A DNA stretch of 64,000 bases from an uncultured Rhodospirillales bacterium. GTDB taxonomy: Bacteria > Pseudomonadota > Alphaproteobacteria > Acetobacterales > Acetobacteraceae. The notes beneath the pieces were generated by a model that saw only the letters and a program-made list of their open reading frames with translations, ran no database searches and was not told the DNA's origin. Positions 20,501-28,510 of this stretch are shown one piece after another. Each line of letters opens with the position of its first letter. Position 1 is the stretch's first letter. A program made the translations under genes and the position numbers. The DNA is taken from positions 1-64,000 of the forward strand of contig CAIYSR010000029.1 of NCBI GenBank assembly GCA_903928895.1. The letters are read 5' to 3'.

Positions 20501-20634
20501 ACGGTGAACGACGGATCTTCGGCCCGGCCGAGGTGCGTATAGGACAGGCCGCCGGCAGCGAAGAGCAGGGCGATGAGGAAGCCGACCAGGCTGCGATGCG
20601 CGACGGCCCAGGCGGAGAGGTTGAAGTTGCCCAT
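17536..20634 (-). CDS. RND-family multidrug efflux permease (AcrB-like)
   Basis: This 1032-residue inner-membrane pump has the duplicated layout of RND transporters, with two large periplasmic loops and twelve membrane segments. The proton-relay pair is visible in segment 4 (GLLVDDAIIAIETMV). The second half has LIALAGMIMRNTIILVDQ. Length and motifs fit the divergent AcrB/MdtBC-like group seen in alphaproteobacteria. ATG 20634 lies two bases after the stop of the adaptor gene; a long in-frame extension upstream is not coding. The pump would work with that adaptor and an outer-membrane factor (TolC type) that is not encoded here. Regulation is probably by the adjacent TetR protein. Confidence 0.95.
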   Translation of the reverse strand: MGNFNLSAWAVAHRSLVGFLIALLFAAGGLSYTHLGRAEDPSFTVKLLIVTAVWPGATAAETQSQVAERIERKLQDLAYLDHIVTFVRPGFAALTINFRDDTPPADVPGLYYQARKKLDDLRSEIPAGVIGPAVNDEYTDVYGAVFALTGADNAELVRQAERVRNRLLLVPGAQKVNIQGEQPRALFVEFSHARLAAIGVTVPQIAQALARQNNITAAGIIETSVTRIPVRVEGAIDGAAALAEVPVASNGRSIRLGDIATIHAGYAEPPQSEIRHNGQSAVVIAASMRKGTNGLDFGRAMAVEVARIKSNLPVGIEMQQIADQPEVIGEAVGEFLLKFVVALGVVLLVSFASLGFRVGIVVALAVPLTLAGVFMIMEFMGIELQRISLGALILSLGLLVDDAIIAIETMVVKLEAGWDRMRAASFAWTSTAFPMLTGTLVTAAGFLPVGIAKSTSGEYAGGIFWVVGIALLVSWIVAVIFTPYLGVLLLPEPKAIQHHESHYATGPYRVLRGIVGWCVNHRGPVVLGTVLLFAASVAGMGAVRQQFFPNSARPELIVDVTLRQGSSHGATLAAVKQLEAEIAKDADISWFTSYIGAGPPRFFLAFNPALPNDAVATIILTTKDALARERVRAHLMDFAGREPIPEARLRVSRLELGPPVGFPVSFRVVGTDIADVRAIADKALEALRATPGTRNAQLAWQDRAPSLRLALDQPRIRQLGLAPADISQTLATLLSGATATQLRAGTKLIDVTLRATEAERADLSTLPDLSIPTDAGPVQLGQLGRLETITEEPILWRRDREPYLTVQADIQDGLQAPDVTKLALPRLNALALPPGVRIETGGAAEESAKANGALAAVFPIMGATMVLLLMIQLQNLPRALMVLATAPLGLIGAVTALLLADAPFGFVALLGLIALAGMIMRNTIILVDQVRQDQLDGLSLRDAIIESTVRRARPVILTALAAVLAFVPLSMNVFWGPMALTMIGGLLGATVLTLVFLPALYALAFRAPRVETRASTHHGAPPVDPRAAHRSV

Positions 20635-20636
20635 GG

Positions 20637-21713
20637 TCACGAGCCGGCGGGGCGGGTGTCGGCGATGCGGACGCGGATGGCGGGATCGAGTTTCTGCACG
20701 CCGAGGGCGACCACATGTTCGCCGTCGCGCAGGCCAGTCACCAAGGTGGCATCCTGCTGGAGCGCGCGAATGCCCACGGCGCGGGCCTCGAGGCGGCCGG
20801 TCGCGGGATCGACAACCCAAACCATGGGGCCCGCGCCCCGATCGGTCAGTGCGGCGGCAGGCAGGCGGGCGAGGTTTTCGCCGACAGGGGCGGCGAGCGT
20901 CAGGGTCGCGGTCATGCCGATGGCGAGCCAGGGCGGCGGGTCGGCGATGGTGTAGCGGGCACCGTAGGTCCGCAGTTTCGGGTCTGCCGCGGGTGCGACT
21001 TCGCGCAGCGTGGCGGACAATGTCGTTCCGGCCTTGGCCCAAAGGGTGACGCTGGCGGGGGCGTTGGCATCGGCGACGGCGGATTCGGGGAGCGCAAGCT
21101 CGACTTCGAGGGTGCCGGACTGAGCAAGCCGGATGATCGGCTGACCGTCAGCGACAACGGTGCCGGGATCGGCGAGGGTGGCGGTGACGATGCCGTCAGC
21201 GGGCGCCTTGAGAACGGCATAGTCCAGCCGGTTGCTGGCGAGGGCGAGGGCGGCGCGGGCGGACGTGGCGCGTTCCTGCGCGGTGCGGGCGGTGGCCTGC
21301 TTGGCGTCATCGGTGGATGCCGGGGTCCAGCCCTGGGAGAGCAGGGTGCGGCTGCGCGCGGCGTCGGCGGCGGTCTGGGCGGCAAGCGCCTCGGCGCCGG
21401 CGAGGTCGGCAGCCGCGCTGCGCAAGGCCAGCGCAAGGTCGATCGAATCGAGGCGGGCGAGGACCTGGCCGGCTTGGACGCGCGCGCCCAGATCGACTTC
21501 GCGGGCGATGACCCGGCCGGCGGCGCGGAAGCCCACGTCCGCCTCGCGGCGAGGACGGATGGTGCCGGCATAGGCCCGGGCGGACTGGGCCGGCGCGAGG
21601 CTGACCTGCACGACCTGCACCGGGCGCGGCCCGTCCGCCACCGTTGGTTGGGTGCGGTCGAAACAAGCGGTCAGCACGAGGGGGAGCAGGAAGAAGGCGG
21701 AACGGCTGGGCAT
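20637..21713 (-). CDS. RND efflux periplasmic adaptor subunit (lipoprotein)
   Basis: This 358-residue membrane fusion protein links the RND permease to an outer-membrane channel. The N-terminus is a lipoprotein signal with lipobox LTAC at residues 14-17, so the mature protein is anchored through Cys17. The barrel-sandwich pieces flank a short helical hairpin: GFRAAGRVIAREVDLGARVQAGQVLARLD before it and LKAPADGIVTATLADPGTVV after. It is followed after two bases by the permease gene. Upstream lies a TTGACA-N18-TATGCT promoter overlapped by an inverted repeat that is a candidate operator for TetR. Confidence 0.94.
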   Translation of the reverse strand: MPSRSAFFLLPLVLTACFDRTQPTVADGPRPVQVVQVSLAPAQSARAYAGTIRPRREADVGFRAAGRVIAREVDLGARVQAGQVLARLDSIDLALALRSAAADLAGAEALAAQTAADAARSRTLLSQGWTPASTDDAKQATARTAQERATSARAALALASNRLDYAVLKAPADGIVTATLADPGTVVADGQPIIRLAQSGTLEVELALPESAVADANAPASVTLWAKAGTTLSATLREVAPAADPKLRTYGARYTIADPPPWLAIGMTATLTLAAPVGENLARLPAAALTDRGAGPMVWVVDPATGRLEARAVGIRALQQDATLVTGLRDGEHVVALGVQKLDPAIRVRIADTRPAGS

Positions 21714-21740
21714 GGCACATCCTGGGTCGACGACGATCCA

Positions 21741-21779
21741 GCATATGGCGATGATATGACGATTGTCAATATTCGTCAG
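21741..21779 (-). promoter_or_regulatory. Promoter and candidate TetR operator of the RND efflux genes
   Basis: On the minus strand TTGACA (21770-21765) and TATGCT (21746-21741) are separated by 18 bases, a good sigma-70 promoter 28 bases before the adaptor start. Inverted half-sites TGACGA and TCGTCA at 21758-21779 overlap the -35 box. The same half-sites occur in front of the TetR gene. Binding there would block the efflux promoter. The half-site spacing differs between the two places (10 versus 3 bases), which weakens the case. Confidence 0.55.
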
Positions 21780-22390
21780 TCATCCGGCCGCAAGGCGCGA
21801 AGGCAGAACTCGGCCATGTGGGCTGCCATGGCGGGGAGGTCGTCGTCCATGCATTGACGCACAACGACAGGGTGGCAGAAGCCGATCATGGTGGCATGGA
21901 TCAGTCGGCCGGTGGCCTCGGCATCAAGCCGGGCGAAGCAGCCCTCGGCCTGGCCATCCATCACGATGTGGCGCAGCGCGGTGTCGATGCTGCGGACATG
22001 ATCCTGGATCACGCCCCAATGCTCATCCATGGCAGCGGCGACCATTTCGAACATGTGCTGCTCATGGAACGCCATTTCCTGCGTTGTTCGCTGCATTGTT
22101 CGGAAGAACGAGCGGATCCGGTCGGGTGCGGTGCCGGGGCCGCGGGCGATGGCCCAGGCACGCTCACCCAGGACGCCCACGATGCGCGCGCAGATCGCTT
22201 CGTTGATCGCAGCCTTGCTTGGAAAGAAGCGGTAGACATTCGCGGGCGACATGCCGAGGTCACGCGCGATGTCCGCCACCGCGGTTTTCTGATAGCCCAT
22301 GGAGCGGAACAGACGCTCCGCGGTGGCGACGATTGCGCCGCGTGTGGCTTCCGCGCGTTGTGTATCGGAGGGGGATCGCGTGACACTCAT
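21776..22390 (-). CDS. TetR/AcrR-family transcriptional regulator
   Basis: This 204-residue protein has an N-terminal TetR helix-turn-helix (about residues 15-62), seen as TAVADIARDLGMSPANVYRFFPSKAAI. The C-terminal ligand domain resembles the TetR_C_7 or AefR-like group but is not diagnostic. Its gene precedes the RND adaptor and permease on the same strand, with the gap holding a promoter. It is therefore most likely the local repressor of the pump and of itself. A perfect 15-bp palindrome lies 13-27 bases before its start codon. The effector ligand is unknown. Confidence 0.93.
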   Translation of the reverse strand: MSVTRSPSDTQRAEATRGAIVATAERLFRSMGYQKTAVADIARDLGMSPANVYRFFPSKAAINEAICARIVGVLGERAWAIARGPGTAPDRIRSFFRTMQRTTQEMAFHEQHMFEMVAAAMDEHWGVIQDHVRSIDTALRHIVMDGQAEGCFARLDAEATGRLIHATMIGFCHPVVVRQCMDDDLPAMAAHMAEFCLRALRPDD

Positions 22391-22402
22391 GGTGTGAAGA
22401 TA

Positions 22403-22417
22403 TGACGAATTTCGTCA
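22403..22417. promoter_or_regulatory. Palindromic operator upstream of tetR-type gene
   Basis: TGACGAA and TTCGTCA form a perfect inverted repeat around a single central base, 13-27 bases before the regulator's ATG. The half-site TGACGA recurs in the promoter of the efflux genes. Autoregulation through this site is inferred from position and symmetry. Confidence 0.55.
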
Positions 22418-22441
22418 CCTGTCACCCCTCTGCTGCGCTGA

Positions 22442-23749
22442 TCAGCGTCCCATGCGCGCGAGAAAGTCAATCTGCCAACGCATTTCCTCGATGGCGAGGG
22501 GGAAACCACCCGAAGCCGTGCCGCGCAGGACCGATTCTGGAGGGAGCCGGGCCAGCAGGGTCTGCAACGGGCCGGCAGCGCGCATGGAGAAGCCGGCGCG
22601 CCAGATAAGGCTGACGAGACCTTTGGCGCTGCGCAGTGTGGCGGCGCGGTCCACCACCGTAGCTGGGAGGTCGGTGGCGACCGCAATCATGGCGGTCGAA
22701 AGGCGAGCCTCGCCGCGCTGGATGGTGTCGAGCAGGCATTGCTCGTTGAGCCGGCCCTCAGCATAAAGAATCTGGGCCTGGGCCATGGCCTGCTCGATGT
22801 TCGGTTCCGGGCGGGCGTCGATGCCCGGCTTGAGGCGTTGCGCCAGGCGGCTCCGCAACTCCTGACTGATGGCGCGAGGCAGGTCGGCACGGCTCGCCAG
22901 CGTATCAAGGAGCTGGGTGGCGACGATATCCGACAGGGCACGGGCAGCCCGGGCGGTGAGTTTTGGGCGCTGCACCAGGGGAGCATGCCACGCCGTGACC
23001 TCGCCGGCGCGGGCGACCAAGGCGTCGAGCGTGGCCTCGCGGATACCGGCGGATCGGTTCGACAACAGGGCAGTGATCGCCTGGGTGTCATCACGCGCGG
23101 CGATGGCGTCGCTGACGATCTCGGCAAGATAGGGACGCCGTGCGACCGCGATCGCCGTGGTCGCCACGCCGGTGCCGAGCAGGCCCAGCAGGTCCTCCGT
23201 GGTAAGGAGGGGGGAGAGGCGGATCACCGGGTCGCTGACTGAGACCGCGCTGTCGCGCGCCAGCCGCAGGATGAGCTCGTGCGGGGCGGATGGCATGTCC
23301 TTCACCGCATCCGCAATGGCGACCCGGACACGTTCGGCCTCGTCCTCAACCAGGCGGGAGAGGGTGTCGAGTGCTTGGTTTTGGATAGAGTCGCGCTGGG
23401 TATCGCTCAGTTCGGGGATCAGATTGGCGAGCTTGCGGGCGAGCAGCGTGCGGACCCGCTCGTCGCTGTCGCTGGCAAGGATGAGGTCGACCTGGGCCGG
23501 CGTGGCCCGGTTCAAGGCGACCGCGGCGCGGACCGTGACCGAGGGATCCGACGCGAGCGAGAGCAGCACGCGGGGATCTGTCTGCGGACTGGAGCCGATG
23601 CGGACGCGGGCCGCCTCGTCCGCCGGGGTGCCCGAATGATGCGGGCCAGAAGCGTAGGGAACCGCTCGGGGCGGCCGCGATTCGGCCAGCAGCACGGCAA
23701 TCAGGGGGGGCGGCTTTTCGGCGGTGTCGAGCGCGGCGGTGTCGGTCAT
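22442..23749 (-). CDS. DUF2336 domain-containing protein
   Basis: This 435-residue alpha-helical protein matches the DUF2336 family, found mainly in alphaproteobacteria. It is built of HEAT-like helical repeats, for instance DPRVLLSLASDPSVTVRAAVALN followed by a similar unit with SDSDERVRTLLARKLANL. No catalytic residues can be recognised and the molecular role is unknown; a scaffolding or regulatory role is plausible for repeats of this kind. ATG 23749 overlaps the TGA of the upstream diguanylate cyclase gene (ATGA), so the two are translationally coupled. That context links it to c-di-GMP signalling, by inference. Confidence 0.85.
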   Translation of the reverse strand: MTDTAALDTAEKPPPLIAVLLAESRPPRAVPYASGPHHSGTPADEAARVRIGSSPQTDPRVLLSLASDPSVTVRAAVALNRATPAQVDLILASDSDERVRTLLARKLANLIPELSDTQRDSIQNQALDTLSRLVEDEAERVRVAIADAVKDMPSAPHELILRLARDSAVSVSDPVIRLSPLLTTEDLLGLLGTGVATTAIAVARRPYLAEIVSDAIAARDDTQAITALLSNRSAGIREATLDALVARAGEVTAWHAPLVQRPKLTARAARALSDIVATQLLDTLASRADLPRAISQELRSRLAQRLKPGIDARPEPNIEQAMAQAQILYAEGRLNEQCLLDTIQRGEARLSTAMIAVATDLPATVVDRAATLRSAKGLVSLIWRAGFSMRAAGPLQTLLARLPPESVLRGTASGGFPLAIEEMRWQIDFLARMGR

Positions 23750-25179
23750 GCTCGAGGCTCCATATGCGAGACGCGCCAATGGCCGCGGCCACTGCGTTTG
23801 ACCTCATACATCGCCTGGTCGGCGCGTTGGATGAGGGTGTCGATATCCTCGTCCTGGCCCGGCCAGCGCGTGGCGATGCCGATCGACATCGACAGCGGCC
23901 TGGCCTCGTCCGCGTCGTGGTCGTTCGGCGCGAGATGGGCGAGGGTGGCAGGGCCGGCGGTGCGCAGGCCCTCGGCGCGCTCGGCTGCGGTGAGTTCGTC
24001 GGCGCCGTCCATCCAGATGGCGAATTCATCGCCGCCGAGGCGCGCCACGAGGTCGGTCGGCCGAAAGGTCTGGCGCAGCAGGCCGGCGACGATGCACAGC
24101 GCCTCGTCGCCCACGTCGTGGCCACGGTAGTCATTGAGCGCCTTGAAGTGGTCGAGGTCGACGAACATCATCGTCCCCGGCAGGTCCTCCCGCTCCAGGC
24201 GGTCGACCCGGCGGGACACCTCGTCGAGAAAGGCGCGCCGGTTGAGCAGGCCGGTGAGGGAGTCGGTGCGGGCCTGCAGCGCCATTTCGCGCTGGATCGC
24301 ATCATGCTCGAGGATGACGCGGATGATGCCGGTGGCCGAACCGGCGAGGGCCATCTCGTCGCTGTCCCAGCCGCGCGCGCCGGGCTCGCGCCACAAGACA
24401 AAACCTGCCTGGTCGCCGTAGCGTCGGCAGGACGGGCAGACCATGACCAGCCGGCCATCGGCGGCCATGGCGTGACTGGGTTCGGTATCGCCGCCTTCCA
24501 GCAGGTTCATCGCGGTGTGCAGCACCTCGGGCAACGGCAGGCCGATCTGGTGCATGATGCGGGACGCAACGCCGTCGCCCAGCATATCGATCACCGCGCA
24601 GCCTTCGGCGCCGAGGGCCGCTACCAGCGCTTCCAACGCCGAACGCATCATGTTTTCCGCCAGGACCTCCTGGCGCATGTGCCACAAGATGTGGTCGAGC
24701 AGTTCGCAGCGCCGCAGCGCGGCGGCGATGCGGGCGTCGTGCCCATCCTGCTCGCTCACGTCCTGGCCCAGGCCACGGGTACCGGTCAGGCGACCTTCGC
24801 TGTCGAACAGCGGCGCAGCGGCGATGGTCAGGCACACGCTGCTGCCGTCCGGCCGGCGCAGCCAGGCGCGACGGCGACGAATGGGGGCGGTGATGCGGAA
24901 GGGATTGAAGCCGGACAGTCCGTCGGCGTCGGCGAGGAGAAGTTCGGCCGGCTGGCTGAGCAGCGTGGCGGCGGACCATCCGAGCACGGTCTCCGGTGCC
25001 AGGAAGACCAGACGGCCCCAGCTGTCGGTCTCATAGACGAGGTCAGCCGCCATCGTGACGAGATCACGCCAGCGCTGCCGGCTGTCGAGCAGAGCCTCGC
25101 GCAGGGCGTGTTCCGCCGGGGGGGCGGGGGGCGCGTTGGCGCCCTCCTCTCGCTTGAATGCTGCTGTCACCTTGTTCAT
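23746..25179 (-). CDS. Diguanylate cyclase with PAS and GAF-like sensory regions
   Basis: This 477-residue protein makes c-di-GMP from GTP. A PAS-like region (about 35-145) contains YETDSWGRLVFLAPETVLGWS. A GAF-like region (about 175-300) follows. The GGDEF domain has an intact active motif GGDEF at 382-386 and an inhibitory site RPTD at 373-376, five residues before it, so product inhibition is expected. No EAL or HD-GYP domain is present and no membrane segment is seen, so it should be cytoplasmic. I chose ATG 25179 (MNKVTAAF); a start ten codons earlier is possible. The downstream DUF2336 gene overlaps its stop codon. Confidence 0.93.
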   Translation of the reverse strand: MNKVTAAFKREEGANAPPAPPAEHALREALLDSRQRWRDLVTMAADLVYETDSWGRLVFLAPETVLGWSAATLLSQPAELLLADADGLSGFNPFRITAPIRRRRAWLRRPDGSSVCLTIAAAPLFDSEGRLTGTRGLGQDVSEQDGHDARIAAALRRCELLDHILWHMRQEVLAENMMRSALEALVAALGAEGCAVIDMLGDGVASRIMHQIGLPLPEVLHTAMNLLEGGDTEPSHAMAADGRLVMVCPSCRRYGDQAGFVLWREPGARGWDSDEMALAGSATGIIRVILEHDAIQREMALQARTDSLTGLLNRRAFLDEVSRRVDRLEREDLPGTMMFVDLDHFKALNDYRGHDVGDEALCIVAGLLRQTFRPTDLVARLGGDEFAIWMDGADELTAAERAEGLRTAGPATLAHLAPNDHDADEARPLSMSIGIATRWPGQDEDIDTLIQRADQAMYEVKRSGRGHWRVSHMEPRA

Positions 25180-25356
25180 GCCAGGCCCGCTCTGGTGGTC
25201 CGGCGGCATTTCGCGGCAGAGAGTTTAAAGCCGGGTTAAGCCAGCGGCCGGATTCCCGCTTGCCGCGGTGATGAATTGACAGGCGAGGGCGGGGTTGCGC
25301 ATGGTCCGTCCGCTTTTGCCGAAGCTCCGGCCACCTACCAGGGATCTGTCCAGGAC

Positions 25357-26196
25357 ATGACCGTATCGTCGCTGCGTGCCACCATCGAGGCCCTCTGGGA
25401 GGGCCGTGATGCGCTGAATTCCTCTACCCAGGGCGCCCCGCGCGAAGCCGTAGAAGCAGCGTTCGAGCTGCTTGAAGCGGGCACGGCGCGGACCGCGGAG
25501 CCGACCGCGAACGGCTGGGTGGTCAACGAATGGCTGAAGAAGGCGGTGCTGCTGTCCTTCCGCCTGAACGACAGCCGGCTGATGGAAGGATCGGGCGGGG
25601 CGCCGGTGTGGGACAAGGTGCCGATGAAGTTCGAGGGCTGGGGCGAAAACCGGTTCCGCGACGCGGGGTTCCGCGCCGTGCCGGGGGCGGTCGCGCGCCG
25701 TGGCAGCTACATCGCCCCGGGCGTTGTGCTGATGCCGAGTTTTGTGAATATCGGCGCCTATGTCGGCGCCAACACGATGGTCGATACCTGGGCAACCGTG
25801 GGCTCCTGCGCGCAGATCGGGAAGAACTGCCATCTTTCGGGTGGCGTGGGCATCGGTGGTGTGCTGGAGCCGTTGCAGGCGGCGCCGGTGATCATCGAGG
25901 ATGACTGCTTCATCGGCGCGCGCTCCGAGGTGGTGGAGGGCGTCGTCGTCGAGCAGGGGGCGGTGCTGGCGATGGGGACCTTCATCAGCCAGTCGACCCG
26001 GATCGTCGACCGCGCCACCGGGGCGATCTACTATGGGCGGGTCCCGGCGTATTCGGTGGTGGTCCCTGGTTCCATGCCGGGCAAGCCGTTCCCCGATGGG
26101 ACAATGGGGCCGTCGCTGAATTGCGCGGTGATCGTCAAGACGGTCGACGCACAAACCCGGGCCAAGACGGCCATCAACGAGCTGCTGCGCGACTGA
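25357..26196 (+). CDS. dapD: 2,3,4,5-tetrahydropyridine-2,6-dicarboxylate N-succinyltransferase
   Basis: This 279-residue enzyme transfers succinyl from succinyl-CoA to tetrahydrodipicolinate in the succinylase branch of lysine and diaminopimelate synthesis. The central left-handed beta helix is visible as hexapeptide repeats ([22 protein letters not shown] and on to [13 protein letters not shown]). [17 protein letters not shown] and [15 protein letters not shown] are hallmarks of the N-terminal part. ATG 25357 is the family-length start; the frame stays open back to 25276. The next gene, dapE, begins on the last base of the dapD stop codon (TGATG), so the pathway's next available step is coupled. 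Confidence 0.97.
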   Translation: MTVSSLRATIEALWEGRDALNSSTQGAPREAVEAAFELLEAGTARTAEPTANGWVVNEWLKKAVLLSFRLNDSRLMEGSGGAPVWDKVPMKFEGWGENRFRDAGFRAVPGAVARRGSYIAPGVVLMPSFVNIGAYVGANTMVDTWATVGSCAQIGKNCHLSGGVGIGGVLEPLQAAPVIIEDDCFIGARSEVVEGVVVEQGAVLAMGTFISQSTRIVDRATGAIYYGRVPAYSVVVPGSMPGKPFPDGTMGPSLNCAVIVKTVDAQTRAKTAINELLRD

Positions 26197-27338
26197 TGCG
26201 CAACCAGCCGCATCCGCTGGCGGACCCGGTTGCGCTGGCGCAGGCGCTTCTGCGCTGCGCATCGGTGACTCCCGCGGACGCTGGCGCCCAGACGGTGCTG
26301 CGCGAGGCCCTCGCGGCGCTTGGATTTACCGTCACGAAGCTGCGCTTCGGGGAGATCGAGAACCTGTTCGCGCGGATCGGAACCGGGGCGCCGCATATCT
26401 GCTTTGCCGGGCATACCGATGTCGTGCCCGAAGGGAGCGCGAGCGCCTGGACGGCGGGGCCGTTTGACGGGGAGATCCGCGACGAGGTGCTGTTCGGGCG
26501 CGGCGCATGCGACATGAAAGGGGCGATTGCCGCTTTTGTCGCAGCAGCGGCCGGGCATCTGAACGGGAAGGTGCCGGAGGGATCGATCAGTCTCCTCATT
26601 ACGGGAGACGAGGAAGGCCCGGCGGTCGATGGCACCGTGAAGGTGCTCGAATGGATGAAGGCAAACGATCAGATCCCGGATTTCTGCCTGGTGGGAGAGC
26701 CGACCAATCCGACGCGGCTGGGCGAGGTCATCAAGATCGGGCGACGCGGCAGCCTCAATGCAACGATCACGGTGCATGGCATCCAGGGCCATGCGGCCTA
26801 TCCCCAGCGGGCCGACAATCCGTGTCACCGGCTGATCCGCGCGCTGGCGGCCTTGACGGCAGCACCGGTCGATGCGGGGAGCGAATGGTTCGAGGCCACC
26901 AGCCTGCAGGTGACGAGCATCGATGTCGGCAATCCGGCGACCAATGTGATCCCGGCGCAGGCGGTCGCAAAGCTCAACATGCGGTTCAATGACCGGCATT
27001 CCGGCGCATCGCTGACGGCCTGGCTGCGGGCGACGCTGGCGCAATATGCGGAGCGGTTCGATCTTGACGTGTCCATCAGCGGGGAGAGCTTCCTGACCTC
27101 GCCCGGCCCGATGGTGGACACCTTGCGTCACGCGATCGCCACCGCGACCGGGATCGACCCGAAGCTTGATACCGGGGGCGGCACCTCGGACGCGCGGTTC
27201 ATCGCCAATTATTGCCCGGTGGCGGAGTTCGGGCTGGTCGGCTCGACGATGCACCAGGTGGACGAACGGGTGCCGCTCGATGAATTGCGCCGGCTCGCCG
27301 GAGCGTATCGCGCGGTGCTCGATGCCTTTCTGTCCTGA
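26196..27338 (+). CDS. dapE: Succinyl-diaminopimelate desuccinylase
   Basis: This 380-residue M20-family zinc enzyme releases succinate from N-succinyl-LL-diaminopimelate. Metal-site motifs are present in order: [11 protein letters not shown], the GRGACDMKG segment, [23 protein letters not shown] and, near the C-terminus, [12 protein letters not shown]. The dimerisation domain insert contains [26 protein letters not shown] 26196 is chosen because it overlaps the dapD stop and gives the standard length. The transaminase dapC that works between DapD and DapE is not in the window. Confidence 0.97.
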   Translation: MRNQPHPLADPVALAQALLRCASVTPADAGAQTVLREALAALGFTVTKLRFGEIENLFARIGTGAPHICFAGHTDVVPEGSASAWTAGPFDGEIRDEVLFGRGACDMKGAIAAFVAAAAGHLNGKVPEGSISLLITGDEEGPAVDGTVKVLEWMKANDQIPDFCLVGEPTNPTRLGEVIKIGRRGSLNATITVHGIQGHAAYPQRADNPCHRLIRALAALTAAPVDAGSEWFEATSLQVTSIDVGNPATNVIPAQAVAKLNMRFNDRHSGASLTAWLRATLAQYAERFDLDVSISGESFLTSPGPMVDTLRHAIATATGIDPKLDTGGGTSDARFIANYCPVAEFGLVGSTMHQVDERVPLDELRRLAGAYRAVLDAFLS

Positions 27339-27347
27339 GGCGCCCGC

Positions 27348-27959
27348 ATGATGCAGGTGGTGAACGGCATCCTGATGCTGGCTCGGTTCCAGGCCGAAGG
27401 GTTCAAGCCGTTCACGGCGACCCCGCTGGGATTCATGAACAGCCTCGCGCCGATGATGGCGATCACGGTCGTGGCGGCACTGCGGCCGTTGCTGGCGGGG
27501 AATCTGCGGGCACTGGCGCTGCATGTGCTGACCAGCCTGATTGCCCTCCTCGGGCCGCCGGTGCTGTCGCATCTGGTGGCGCGGGCCTGGAAGCGTGAGG
27601 CGGAATGGATGCGCTACATCGTTGCGTTCAACTGGTGTCAGGCGGTGGTGACGCTGGTGACCGTGGTGCTGATCCTGATGCTGGCGATAGGTGGCGGCGT
27701 GGGGGCTGGCGGCGCCGGGCTGGTTGCGGCGGTCGGCGGCGTGCTTATCTACTGGATCGTGCTGTGCTGGTTCATGGCATGGCGCGGGCTCGGCCTCGGC
27801 AAGCTGCGGTCCGTGCTGGCGGTGATCGTCATCAATGTCGGGACGGGTTTGCTGGTGATGGGGCCGCAAATGCTGAGCATCGCGATGTCGGGCGCGGTAG
27901 GGGCGGCCGGCGTTGGCGCGACCGGTGTCGGCACAACGGGGCGGGGGGTGGTGCCGTGA
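27348..27959 (+). CDS. Small integral membrane protein, function unknown
   Basis: This 203-residue protein starts nine bases after dapE and has about five hydrophobic segments. I do not recognise a domain with certainty; a distant relation to Yip1-type membrane proteins is possible. The C-terminus is a Gly/Ala/Val-rich stretch (GAVGAAGVGATGVG). It shares features with the following protein: LARFQAEGF near the start and an aromatic-Asn-Trp-Cys motif (FNWCQAVVTLV) in mid-protein. The two genes overlap by four bases (GTGA). They look like divergent tandem paralogues within the dapD-dapE transcript. No link to lysine synthesis is evident. Confidence 0.75.
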   Translation: MMQVVNGILMLARFQAEGFKPFTATPLGFMNSLAPMMAITVVAALRPLLAGNLRALALHVLTSLIALLGPPVLSHLVARAWKREAEWMRYIVAFNWCQAVVTLVTVVLILMLAIGGGVGAGGAGLVAAVGGVLIYWIVLCWFMAWRGLGLGKLRSVLAVIVINVGTGLLVMGPQMLSIAMSGAVGAAGVGATGVGTTGRGVVP

Positions 27960-28510
27960 GGCCGGTGGCCGTCGGGTTGCAGGCGGCGTTGCTGCTGGCG
28001 CGCGGGCGGGCCGAGGGCCTGGCCATGCTGGGGACGCCGCCGGACGCGGTGGCTGTGGCGCGGCGAAGTTTCTGGGCCGTGGCGTTCTGCCTGCCGGCTT
28101 TCGTATGCCTGCACCTGCTGGACCAGCGCTCGGCTGGGGCCGCTGCGTCCTCGGCGCGGGGGTTTGCCGCCGACCTGCTCGGTTTCGCCATCGGCTGGCT
28201 GGCCTTCGCGCTGCTCTCGCATCAGGTTGCGGTGGCACTGGGACGGGGAGTGCACTGGCCGCGGTTCATCACGCTGTGGAACTGGTGCAACGTGGTGCAA
28301 TACGTGATCCTGGTGGTGGCCGCCCTGCCCGCACTGCTCGGGCTGCCCGACCTGATCGGGCAGACCGCGTGGCTGGTGGCTCTGGGCTGGGCGTTGTGGC
28401 TGGAGTGGTTCATGACCGGGCTCGCCTTGTCGATCCCGGCGCCGATGGCCGCGGCACTGGTGCTCCTTGATGTCGGGATCGGGCTGTTGGTGGCAGGGCT
28501 CACCGGCTGA
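27956..28510 (+). CDS. Small integral membrane protein, paralogue of the preceding gene
   Basis: This 184-residue protein starts at GTG 27956, overlapping the previous stop as GTGA. It has about five membrane segments. LLARGRAEGLAML near the start and WNWCNVVQYVILV in the middle match the pattern of the preceding protein, which suggests an old duplication. The function is unknown. Its TGA overlaps the ATG of the proline racemase-family gene (TGATG at 28508-28512), so five genes from dapD to that enzyme form one coupled cluster. Confidence 0.75.
   Translation: MRPVAVGLQAALLLARGRAEGLAMLGTPPDAVAVARRSFWAVAFCLPAFVCLHLLDQRSAGAAASSARGFAADLLGFAIGWLAFALLSHQVAVALGRGVHWPRFITLWNWCNVVQYVILVVAALPALLGLPDLIGQTAWLVALGWALWLEWFMTGLALSIPAPMAAALVLLDVGIGLLVAGLTG

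Noticed and set aside
20637-21042. N-terminal extension of the RND permease frame
   Set aside because: The extra 136 codons are antisense-like Arg/Pro-rich sequence overlapping the adaptor gene; the permease's first membrane segment starts right after ATG 20634.
26031-28238. Minus-strand frame opposite dapE and the membrane proteins
   Set aside because: Antisense shadow; the plus-strand genes have clear motifs and coupled starts.
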